Source of the DNA: Voacanga thouarsii
Taxonomy: Eukaryota > Streptophyta > Magnoliopsida > Gentianales > Apocynaceae
DNA length: 64,000 bases
Reading direction: 5' to 3'
Assembly: GCA_026120185.1 (NCBI GenBank)
Contig: JANUWF010002121.1
Coordinates: 1,549,501 to 1,613,500 of the forward strand
Positions 32,703-42,789 of the stretch are shown here, in pieces. The notes under the pieces are model-generated. The model saw only the letters and a program-made list of their open reading frames with translations. It had not been told where the DNA came from and did no database searches. The number at the start of each line of letters is the position of its first letter. Position 1 is the first letter of the stretch. The position numbers and the translations under genes are program-made.

Positions 32703-33370
32703 GACATTGTCACCTATAAATGTTTGGCTATCAAGTCAGTTTAGCATAAAGGATATGGGAGAAGTTAGCTACATTCTTAGTATTAAGCTTCTTAGAGATA
32801 GGAAGCAAAAAATGTTAGGCTTATCCCAATCAGCTTATATTAACAAGATGCTGGCTAGGTTTTGCATGGATCAGTGCAAAGGAGCAATCATACCCTTTAG
32901 GTACGGATTGACTTTATCTTCCAAGCAGTGTCCTAGGACACATGAAGAAATTGAGAGGATGAGTAGGATTCCTTATGCTTTGACATGGAAAGTCTCATGT
33001 ATGCTATGCTTTGTACTATGCCAAATATTTTCTTTGTAGTAGGCATGATTAGCAGGTATCAGTCAAACCCTGGGGATTGGCAAGCTGTGAGCATATACTT
33101 AAGTACCTAAAAGGAACGAGAGATTATATGCTAGTTTATAGAGCCGATGACTTAGTTTCTACTAGTTACACGGATTCAAATTTCCAAGAAGATAAATATG
33201 AAAGAAAATTCACTAGTGGATATGTTTTCACTTTGTCTAGAGGGGCTATTTCATGAAGGAGTGTCAAACAATCTTGCATTGCTAATTATTGGCTAGTAAC
33301 ACATAAGTGAAAAAATTGTTCTTGATCGACTAATAAAGTTGGGCACTTTATCAAGGTTTAGATTATTACA
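32703..33370 (+). pseudogene. Ty1/copia reverse transcriptase and RNase H fragment
   Basis: The frame 32707-33039 gives NVWLSSQFSIKDMGEVSYIL, KMLGLSQSAYINKML and MSRIPYA, the conserved C-terminal part of copia RT. RNase H pieces follow after frameshifts near 33040-33330: YTDSNFQEDKYERKFTSGYVF and a WLVTHK end. The catalytic part of RT and everything upstream are absent. It joins LTR H directly at about 32703. Confidence 0.8.
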
Positions 33371-34960
33371 CTATGGTTTCTAAACAAAGAATGGTTTACC
33401 TTTAACCAGTGAGTAGTTCACTCGCACTAATAGTGTAAGCGTATTCGGAATACGTAAAACTGGACCACGCAATAATAATTTTTAGTGAAATACTAAAATA
33501 AATAAAAATAATTTTATTGTAGTTACTGTGTGGATGAGTACCCTAGGACTTAAGTACAAGTTAGTGGTCTGATGAAGTTGGACTTGTATACTTAGATGTA
33601 TATTAGGTGAGGTCTTATCGTAAGGCTAATAACCTCGTATGTTAGGTGTATGACTTTAGTTAATTAAGACGAACTTATATAATAGAGTTTCTATACTTCA
33701 TTACGTGAAGAAATCACCCTCTTGTGATTGTTTGGGATAATCTAATAATCCAAGACCCTGAAAAACATGACTGGGTATGTTCACTTTTGGGTAGCTCCCT
33801 GTGATAAGTGGATACATACTGAAAGTCTTGGATTATCAGACTAGTTATCAAAGGATAGTAGATGTCATTGAGAAATGTGTCAGTACTGTTTTCCTATCTC
33901 AATGATGGGAGAAACATAGAGGAGTATTTTCATCATTACACCTGTAGGTTAGAGACACTACACATGTAATATTAAAATGATTAAAATAGAGCTATTTGTT
34001 GCAGGGGTATTTTGATAATTTTAGTAACCAAGAATAATATGTCTTTTGGTCCCCAGAGTAGCACAAATAACCTTAGTAAATTTATATACTATATGGGCTT
34101 ATTGGGTAAATTTATTATTGAAAGAATTATTTTAGGAGTTCAATTATTTATTTATTTGGGCTAGAATAATTAATTAGGCCAATTTAATTAATTAACTTGG
34201 ATAATTTTATATTGGGCCTAAGAAATTTAATTAATTAATTAAAAATATAATTTAATTAATTAGTTTATTAATTAATTACCTTAGGTAATTTTATATTGGG
34301 CCAAGTGGATTAAATAATCAATAAAAAAGTAATTTAATTAGTCTTGGACTAATTAAGAAAACAAAGGCCCATAAGGGTTAATAGTTGCCACCACTATACA
34401 AGGAAAAAGAGAAATAGGAAATTAAAGAAAAAAAGTAGGCCAGTTAGTTTGGTTTTGAGAAGGAAAAAGGAATGCTGGGATTTTGATAAAAGCATCGCAC
34501 GTGATCTTGTAAGGGGTTGACCAAAAATTGGAAATCGGAAAATAGCTTTCGTTTTTCTTTGGAGAAAAAAAAAAAAAAAACCTATCGATTTTTCCTTAAC
34601 GTTTAGCTCTTCCATTTTTATTTCAATTTTATTCACTCTAATTTTACTTTTACTAATAGAGGTACATCGTGGTTAGAGAATACTTTGGAAGGTCAAGAGC
34701 TTACAAACGTAGTAAGTGTTTGATACAAATGAACCGGCGGTTAGCTAGTGTCCCTATGGAACAAGTAGATGTTCTTGTTCAACAAAGCACTGTAGAACCC
34801 GAATCCGACTCTGGTTATTAAAGTTAATCACCCTAGAAGTAAGTATTACTAGACTTTGGCTATGAAAAAAATTTAATTTGCTATCTTTCGCAACATATTT
34901 AATTTTTCTATGATCCTTCAGTTTTGATCGCACCAATTCAAATTCTTTCAAAATAGATGC
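33371..34960 (+). repeat. Copia 3' LTR remnant
   Basis: From TGGTTTACCTTTAACCAGTGAGTAG (33387 on) it aligns with the reverse complement of 26054-28070, through GGTAGCTCCCT, ATAGTAGATGTCATT and GGGGTATTTTGATAATTTTAG. The first 290 or so bases of the LTR are missing. The AT-rich part (34130-34340) repeats ATTTTATATTGGGCC. The 3' boundary is not clear; I set it where Athila-like sequence seems to begin. Confidence 0.65.
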
Positions 34961-36493
34961 TTGTTATTGTGTTTAGCAGGTGCCGGCTTGTGTCAGATTC
35001 TCGATAAATCAAAAAGCTGTAGTTTATTTTCCTCACTAAAATTTCCCCAAAGCTTTTGCCGGTTCTTCTTCTTTCTACCCATCTTGACATCTATTGTTGC
35101 CCATACTTTTCCATCCTCAATTTTTTTTAAAACCTTCATTTCCAGCATTCCTACATCATACTATTGTCTGAAAGATCCTGAATTTTGAAGATTACCCAGC
35201 TGCTATTACTTCCACTCGGTATCGTGCCATTGATTGGAAGTTCCGTGAAGCTAAAAGAGTTGTAGACTTGCTTGGTTATTTTTTTGATTGTGTGTTATGA
35301 TTGTTGTCCCAATGTGTTAATCAACATGTTGTTACTTGTATTGGCTAAGTATAGAGTCATTATGTGATACCGTGTTATTGATTTTGGGACTGTTTTGCAC
35401 TAATTTTTTCAGAAAGCAATTTATCAAATATTTTTTATTTAGCTTTATCTTAAAGAGGTTGCGGTCTGGTAGAAATTGAGATATACTGTGTTGTTTATTT
35501 TTGTGTTATGGGGATGAGATATGTTAATATATTTTTTGTAGAATGCTTAATTTTGTACTACTTCTGAATTATATGATAAATGCTCCTACAAGTACTTAAT
35601 CTGTTTTTATCTTAATACACTTATTTTGTTGATTTTCGACAGGAGGAGCTTGAGCTTGATGCTACAGTGCATTACATATTTTGGGGTTATCAATTAGTAT
35701 GCTTAGGAAGAGAATGAGATTTCTAACTTTAGTGGTGTTGTTTTATGTTAGAATCTGATGCATTTGATTTAGATTTTGGTCGAGGGAGATAAATTAATTA
35801 GGCTAAATTGGTGCATGGGAAGCGAATTGTCTTGTTCTTCTTTTTGGAATTTCATTGTTCTATCTTTTGGAATTAAGTGAAGATTGATCTGTGTTTGGGA
35901 AGCGAATTGTCTTGTTCTTCTTTTTGGAATTTCATTGTTCTATCTTTTGGAATTAAGTGAAGATTGATCTGTGTTTCTTGTGGTGGATTGAATTTGAAAT
36001 AGCTTTTCTTTTAGGCACATCAGCTAGGTATTATATGAATCAATGGACTTTATTGTATATTTCACATTAGGATATGGAAATCTATTGCAATTGTAAGTGA
36101 ATACATTTGTTGGGAGGTTTAATTGTTGTTGCTACATGGATTGAACATATGGAAACGAGTTGGTGTGCTTGGTTTTATTTTTTGGGATTTAAGTGTATAA
36201 CACTTTGAGGAAGTAATTTTTTTGAATGCTAAACTTCATGCTTTTGGGAATAAACCTACATAAAATTTTCTTTGTGAACTTGGATATGGAATGACCATTT
36301 ATGATGATATCTTTTATGGGAGAATATTATGCATAACGCTACCTTAAATACTCCTTAGGTTCTATTTCTTTTGCTCTACATATTCAGGTCTATTTTGTGG
36401 TTGTGGTTGGGAGTTTCAAAATTGAGTTGTACTGTTGATTGGTGGACAAAGCTTGGATTTAGTATACAATTGTGAGGAGTTATTTTTGTTAAT
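34961..36493 (+). other. Fragment G: Athila-like region upstream of its second ORF
   Basis: No credible coding sequence. A segment near 34980 (GGTGCCGGCTTGTGTCAG) resembles the D spacer near 58415 (GGCGCCGGTTCCTGTCGG), and the region leads into the ORF at 36494 as the D spacer leads into its second ORF. An exact 80-bp tandem duplication lies at 35817-35976. Assignment to an Athila-like element is inference from position. Confidence 0.4.
35817..35976. repeat. Exact 80-bp tandem duplication
   Basis: 35817-35896 and 35897-35976 are identical by direct reading, beginning GGGAAGCGAATTG and ending ATCTGTGTTT. Confidence 0.95.
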
Positions 36494-36589
36494 TTGACTG
36501 GAGACCCTATCGCATTTTCTTTCCATCTATCTACTAGTCCTCCAAAATCTTCTATGCTCTTTTCCAAGCAGAAGAGAGGTGAAGCCTCT
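36494..36589 (+). pseudogene. Fragment G second ORF, first part, cut by element C
   Basis: The frame includes MLFSKQKRGEAS and runs into the C insertion site. The frame after C (50579 on) continues it, ending the match FVDASCEEW, which parallels FVDAFCEEW in element D's second ORF (59296-60457). The product family is the Athila-type second-ORF protein often labelled putative plant transposon protein. The start is not certain. Confidence 0.65.
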
Positions 36590-36842
36590 TGTGAAACCCT
36601 AGTCGAAACCAACCTTAGAGTAAGGGGGTTGGGATGCATATCATACTTTATTTCAAGTTTAAATATATTTCTATAAGATTTTATGTGCACTGAATTTGTG
36701 TTTTATAGTCTAGAGGGCTTGATTATGATTATTGAGTGAGAAAGCCAAAATGGTAATTTTTGCTTGAGGAGGAAAAAGGGTGATAGCTTAAGGGTTCAAT
36801 AGGAAAATATTTTTAGAAAGAAAATAAGAACAAGACTTGTTG

Positions 36843-36934
36843 TGGTTTAGTGGTTAGAGCTATGTAATTAATTCTTGAGGTCTTGGGTTCAAATTCCATT
36901 ATAGGAGCTTTAGCTTGATTAAAATTTATTTTTT
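36843..36934 (+). other. tRNA-like Pol III-type module in C 5' LTR
   Basis: A-box-like TGGTTTAGTGG (36843-36853), 32 bases, B-box-like GGTTCAAATTC (36886-36896), then six T at 36929-36934. Matches the module in E's LTR in order and spacing. Confidence 0.55.
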
Positions 36935-39225
36935 CTTAGGAAGTGTTATTTTCGGCCTTATGTGCTTTGGAGTAGGGTAGAGATGTTGTCCTAAGAGAGA
37001 CATGATAGGAGTATCCTAATCCTACTCTTGTGCCCTACACAAAATTCCTAAGGGGAATTCATTTCCTATTGATCCTTAATTTTTCCTATTTCTCAATCCA
37101 TTAGGATGTTCAATTTGTTCAAACCAATTTTATTCTAGAAAAATTACAGCAATGTGCTGTAGCTTTGAAGGTTCAAAATGTCTTAGTAAAAGATATTTTA
37201 TAGACCAAAACCATGGAAGAGGGGGAAGGATTTCAAGTGAATAAATTTCCCTAGTAAACTTTCTAAAACTTCACTCTAGCTAGGTTCATTTTCCTTAATG
37301 CATAGAACTGAAATTTTTCCAGCTTCTTGTGCCTTCAAGGTGTCAAAATTCATAGCCATTATTCCCTCTCAAATGCTGCTAGAAAATGGCCTTTGATCAG
37401 CTTGAAACCTGAATTTTTCTGGCCATTTTCGGACTGCACAAAGGCTGTGCAAAACCAGCAAAATCACTGGGCAAAATCGCAGCTTCGGAGACCGGAACAG
37501 AGCTGTTTTCTTTCAGTTTTTGTTCAGAATCTTAGCCATGTTTTTCAGCTATAAAGAAGGCAGGAAACTAGCCTAGAAAGACCCCTGAAATCCCCTTCAA
37601 ACTCTCTGCAAGCTGACTGGAAAGTGGCAGTCGAAAACTTCCCAGAAATTCCAGCCTTGCGAAAATTCTGTGCAGGAAAACTTTCCATCTTTGTTTCCAA
37701 ATTCATCCGTAGTCAAAACCTCGGCTTTCGTCTGCACAAACCCTCCTTAAACAGCCATGAGCTAAAGTCCATTGTCCTCCCCAAGCTTCTTCACGAAATT
37801 CAGACATGGCTACCCGAAAATCTCTCTAACAAATCTCTGCAATGATGCTTGAATAGTTACCAAAATCCAGCCACCATAATTTAGCAACCTTCCATAAAAC
37901 ATCCCTCAAACAAATAGACCTTTCCTCCACCATTATACTCCTAATTTTCGGCCACTCTTAGCCTCCTTAAACTAGCTCACATCCAGCTGAAATACTGCAC
38001 AAGCAGTAGGCCATGGCAGCTTCCCAAAAGCTCTCCAAAAATCAAAGATATTCTTGTTATATTTAGTTTCCAAATTTGCTTCCCAAAAATATTCTTTAAG
38101 GATTTCAACAAGTAGCCTTTCCTTTTCCCTTCCAAACCAGAAAATCATCTACCAAAACCCTACAAGTAGTCGGCCAACCCTAATCCCTTCAGAAATTCGG
38201 CATCCTCCAATCCAAAAGCTCTCAATTCTCTTCAACCTTCAAGAACACATAGCATACCAAGAACACCTACTCATTCCTTTCACCTAATTCCTCTCCAAAT
38301 CACTTCAAACTTCTTCTAAAAATTTCAGATTTAATCTATACACAATAGTGAGTCCATCCATACCATTTTTAACATCAAACTCCAAAATCCAACTCGCATT
38401 TTTGGATAAAAAATCAGAAATTTTTTGAAGGCTCAAGACCACCTTCAAGGTAGGTTTATTCAATCAACTTCATCTTCGCTAATCTTCAATCTCTAATGAA
38501 CATATATGTGTTTAAGCATGCTAATGGACTTTCTTCTCTTCTCTCTCTCCCTCTCTCTCGCTCTCTTTTGGCCGAACCACTCTCCCTCTTGGCCGAATGA
38601 TTTCATCAACCATGGCCATGCTTTCTTCATCTTCTTTGGACGTATTTAGACATCTAGGAGTTAAGATCCATTCGAAACTCCTTCAAGGTATTCATCAATC
38701 AAGTAAGCCTTTTTAACCCTTCTTTTAAACTCTAGATTCAAGTCTCTAGGATGATGTTGATAGAAGATGAATCATGAATAGGGTTGAGTATATATTGTTG
38801 TTACGAGATGAGAGTGTAGCATGAATATATGTATGAATATGTTGGAGATGAGATTTATGCATGAATGGATAATCTTGGTTGATTATATGGTGTTTTAGGG
38901 TTTAATGCATGTCTCCATGTCATAGGTAGTATTTGTGATCAAGTATGTTAGAGATTATGTCACCTTTGGTGAATAGGATTTATATTCATTTGAGATTATT
39001 GAAGCCATGATTATATTTATGATAGTAGAGGTTAGATCATATCTTGATAAATTTGGATCTATGCTTATATGCATGTTTTGATGAATTGAAGGGTTGTATA
39101 TGTTCCTGATTGTGGTTAGCAATAGAAATATGATCATGATCTAGTTGTCCCTAAACTAATTTTTATTTCATTAATAAAATATTTAATAATATGATTTTTC
39201 TAGTAAGTTCGAAAAAACCCTAGGA

Positions 39226-39281
39226 AGGTAGATTTGGACTATTATATATATATATATATATATAATAGTCCAAATCTACCT
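39226..39281. repeat. 56-bp perfect palindrome
   Basis: AGGTAGATTTGGACTATTAT and its complement flank a central (TA)n, with no mismatch across 56 bp. The 3' LTR of C has only the left arm (48906-48925), followed by different sequence. Confidence 0.95.
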
Positions 39282-40921
39282 GGATATTTTAGTCAATTAA
39301 ACAGTGGTTTTGAAAGAAATAAAATATATAGGTATTATATGATCAAATAAAGCCTTTTATTGAAATAATCATAATAAGTAAAATATTTATCATTAAAATT
39401 TAATTATTATCTTTTGATCAAGACCTATTAAAATTTATTTATTATTTTTCAAGCAAGACTCATTAAAATTTATTTTCAACTAATTTTAGTTATCAATTAT
39501 TTTCTAACAACTAAATTATTAATAAATCATTATTTTACCTAATACCACCTAAGACTCTTCAGCAATTAAACTCTGAATTTAGCTTAGCAAGATTTAAACC
39601 ATCAACTTATTAGTACTTATTTCCCAAAACATTAATTATTTTAAATATCAAATTAGGTTTTGCTTAAAAACCTATTTATTTATTATTTGGCCTTAAAGTT
39701 TGGGACACTAGGATCATGGTAGTAGTGAGTTGAGTTGTTTTAAATTGAGAGAGTGAATTTTGGCTTGAATTTGATTGTGGTTTGTATTTGCCCATGCGAG
39801 GTTAGTTCAGCTGTTGGAGACCTTTTATTGTGAGCAAGAATCAGGTAAGCTCTTGCATAAAACCCGATTGATGTTAAATGTTCATTATGGCAAGCCAAAT
39901 ATAGAGTGCATGGACACTTAGTTCTGCAAAGGCAACTGTGGATTAACTTATTACTTATGTCAGACAAACAAACTATTTGAAAATCAATAAGCAGATTTAC
40001 TCAAACTCAAAACTCTTTCCAAAATTGATTTTAACAAAGACTTTGGAAACCCTTAATTTCCATTTTCATGTGGAACGGTGTTTTGTTTATTTTCTCCCAA
40101 GTGGGAAACGTTATTGAGTACTTAATAAGGGTGGATTGCTAGGGCTAGTCTTTAAAGGGTTAGGGTAAGTCTCTCAGTAGGTGGCCGCCTCTGATGGGTG
40201 AGTCCTTCCCAGATAAGATGTCTATCCAGTAGGTCGTGCCGGTCCGAGCTAGCGGTTTATTTTTCTTTTAAGTGACTGTGTTTTGCCGGAATGGACACCC
40301 GGTTGTTGTTTGGGTATAGAGAAGGAGGAGTATCTTACCCTGTAGGCCGATCACCTATCTTTTATCAGTCTGCACAAAGTGTCGGCCTTCTGATTGGTTA
40401 TGGGGCCCAACTTGTGGTAACCCATGACCACCTTTTTTGAATGGTTGATTTTATTGATTATGTATGGTTGAAAAAGCCAAAACACCACTCTTGATTTTGA
40501 CTAATATTTATTGCTCACCAGTGTTCTCTTATAAAGGTTTTATACTTTGCATTTACGAACTATTTCCACTGGACACTCAAAGCACACACAGACTTACTGA
40601 GATTTCTGTCTCACCACCATTTTTACCATGATTTCAGGTCGATCCTACTGTGGGGATGTGTAGCTAGATATTGCTTGCCTTAGAAGACTTTCTGATAAAT
40701 TTATTTTGTGTAATGCTTTGGGGAGATGAGAGTGGATAAATTTTATTATGGATTTATTTATGGTATTCTTGGATTTATTCTTGGGTTGTAATAAATTTTA
40801 AGTTAAAGTATTATTTTTATTCCGCTATTTTATTTGTGTGACCTAGTTATAAAGACCCCTTGTCCTTCGAACGGGGAGACATCCCCAGCCCTGGCGGGCC
40901 TAGGTATTGGGGTGTTACAAG

Positions 40922-40934
40922 TGGTATCAGAGCC
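40922..40934 (+). other. Element C primer binding site
   Basis: TGGTATCAGAGCC two bases after the LTR end; canonical initiator-Met-tRNA type of plant gypsy elements. Confidence 0.92.
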
Positions 40935-40937
40935 TAG

Positions 40938-41017
40938 GTTATAGGCAAATATTGATAGTATTTGTTTTATTTACTTAAGATTAAATCTTTATCTAACCTA
41001 TCTTGTTGATGCTGTAG
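40938..41017 (+). other. Intron-like segment between C primer site and leader ORF
   Basis: CCTAG|GTTATAG donor-like start, AT-rich body, branch-like TCTAACC near 40991-40997, and GATGCTGTAG|G acceptor-like end, 80 nt in all. The leader ATG follows after one G. Element E has the same arrangement. Splicing is inference. Confidence 0.45.
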
Positions 41018-41018
41018 G

Positions 41019-41483
41019 ATGGTTAGGATACTTAGGACCGTGAGGAAAGGGCAGCAATGGCACCCGCCTATCCCTATATACCCGGAGGACCTTCCAGTTC
41101 CCCAGCCTGCCTTTCAGCCAGTTATCCCTATGGAGGAAAGCAGTGATGATGAGGTGCAGATCATTGAGCTACCCCCAATTTTGGTGATAGACATAAGTTC
41201 TGACAATAAAGATGAGGTGATGGTAGTGGAGCATGAACCCCAACCTCCTAATCCCGAGGTGGACTTAGTAGCAAATAGTGATGACTCGGGGGAGATAGAC
41301 TATGAGTCTCCACCTAGGCCTTCTTTCCTTCCTTCTTATAGCCGAGTTGAGCCCCAGGAGAGTTCTAGGCGCCCAGGGAAGGAGCTAATGGAGGGATTTG
41401 CTAGCGGGGTTGTGGTGGATTTTTCTAAGAACTCTGGGGGATGGTTATATGAGGCTGATGATGAGGATTCTAATGAGGACTAG
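41019..41483 (+). CDS. Element C acidic leader ORF, 154 aa, intact
   Basis: A complete frame from ATG at 41019 (MVRILRTVRKG) to TAG. The first 15 residues are basic, then comes a Pro-rich part (residues 15-40), a Ser/Asp/Glu-rich middle (EESSDDEVQIIE, SSDNKDEVMVVE, NSDDSGEIDYE) and the tail GGWLYEADDEDSNED. No zinc finger, membrane segment or catalytic motif is seen. It lies between primer site and gag, and homologous but broken ORFs hold the same place in A and E. Gag follows 251 bases downstream in its own frame. This is the only intact retrotransposon ORF in the window. It could be an accessory protein or an unusual extension of Gag; function is not known to me. Confidence 0.75.
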   Translation: MVRILRTVRKGQQWHPPIPIYPEDLPVPQPAFQPVIPMEESSDDEVQIIELPPILVIDISSDNKDEVMVVEHEPQPPNPEVDLVANSDDSGEIDYESPPRPSFLPSYSRVEPQESSRRPGKELMEGFASGVVVDFSKNSGGWLYEADDEDSNED

Positions 41484-41734
41484 AGGACTAGGAGTTATTT
41501 TGATTTGGATGTTTATTTGTTTATTATTTTTTGAGATCTCTTATGTCAAGGATTTTAATTCTACTTTCTATCCAAAATTTGAATTTATGCAAGTCCATTT
41601 TTGAAAGAGAATTTATTCCTTAGGCAAAATTTACATCCGATTTCTATTTATATATATTTGACTGTGAATGCATTTGCAACTAAAATGATTTGAACCTTAA
41701 ATGCATACACTTATCATTTGGGGTGTGGATTAGA

Positions 41735-42776
41735 ATGGCACCCAAGTGTCGTGCAGCTTCAGTAGGTGGAAGGGTTCGAGAAGTCGATTAAGGGGCACCG
41801 GAAGTAGAAACAGCCCAGATGCAAGCACCTAACCGGGGTGAAAGGAATAGTCTGAATATGGGATCAGGGTCTGAAGTTCCAGTTGATGTGACCATGGGCC
41901 AGGCATTCAGCTAGATGGCTGAGATTGTGCAGTCTATGACCGAGCGACGGAACCTAAGGGGTGAAGACGAGGCCTTAGAGCGGTTCTTGAAGTTTCAACC
42001 GCCCGCCTTTATGGGCAAAGCGAAACAAGACGAGGAAGAAGAGCAATGAGTTGAGCAAATAGAGGATATATTCACAACGCTCCAGTACACCAAGGAGTGG
42101 ATGGTTAAGTTTGCAACTTTTCGATTGAGATGACCAGCTCGGGCATGGTGGCAGTAGGTCCAAGACGACTGGGAGATGGTTGAGTAGGAATAGACGTGGT
42201 CCAACTTCGTTGAAGCCTTCAGGGTTGAGTACATTCCACAGTGGATTGTAGAGAAGCGAGAAGACGAATTCTAGAATCTGAGGTAGGGAAGCATGTCGGT
42301 GGCCCAGTACGGGCCCGGTTCACCCAGTTGTCCAAATACTGCAAGAGATTGGTGGACACCGAACATAGTAGGATGAGGTAGTTCGTCAAGGGGCTAAAAC
42401 CAGAGTTGAGGAGAGCATTGGCATCTACTCCACCGACAACCTATTCAGGGGCTGTAGATGCAGCTACACGAATGGAAAATGAGGACCGCAGTAGGATGGC
42501 GGCAAAGCCCTTCCAGCCGCCAAGGCAGCCACAGGGACACTTCCCGAGACCGCAACCCTACAAACGCCTGCTAATCACTAATGGAAAAACCGGGGAAAGC
42601 AAGCCCGGACAGCACCGGGTAGACCTGCCCCAAATTTTCCATCATACAGGCAGTGTGGAAGGAAAGGCTACACTGAGAGGAATTGTTGGTCTAAGGGTGG
42701 TGAAGGAAAGCTATCACTGTGGCGACCTGAACCATCTGAGGAACACTAGCCCCAAATTGCACCGAGTCGGGTAAGG
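41735..42776 (+). pseudogene. Element C gag
   Basis: The ATG at 41735 opens MAPKCRAASVGG. The core reads DEALERFLKFQPPAFMGKAK, WMVKFATFRLR, WSNFVEAFRVEYIP and QLSKYCKRLVDTE, the retrotransposon gag family. After one frameshift near 42310 the frame 42406-42774 covers a Pro-rich part and two zinc-knuckle remnants: CGRKGYTERNC (other frame, near 42650) and [14 protein letters not shown] near 42712, whose first Cys is Ser. At least eight in-frame stops occur, each at a codon expected to be Gln or Arg. Confidence 0.85.
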
Positions 42777-42789
42777 AAACCCACCTTAG

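Larger units (their letters stand above)
36590..40919 (+). repeat. Element C 5' LTR, 4330 bp
   Basis: It aligns end to end with 46048-50573. Differences of note are a 56-bp palindrome present only here (39226-39281) and a 218-bp tandem duplication present only in the other LTR. Shared landmarks are the tRNA-like module near its start, TTGAGTACTTAA at 40114-40125 and TTATAAAGACCCC at 40847-40859. The minus-strand LTR F is a third copy. Short ORFs on either strand are not taken as genes. Confidence 0.95.

Noticed and set aside
36843..36934. A functional tRNA gene
   Set aside because: A and B boxes are present but no acceptor stem or proper anticodon arm can be drawn, and it repeats with the LTRs. 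Kept as a tRNA-like module only.
37327..38287. Plus-strand ORFs of 73-77 codons in the C 5' LTR
   Set aside because: Not open at the corresponding places in the 3' LTR; no recognisable domain.
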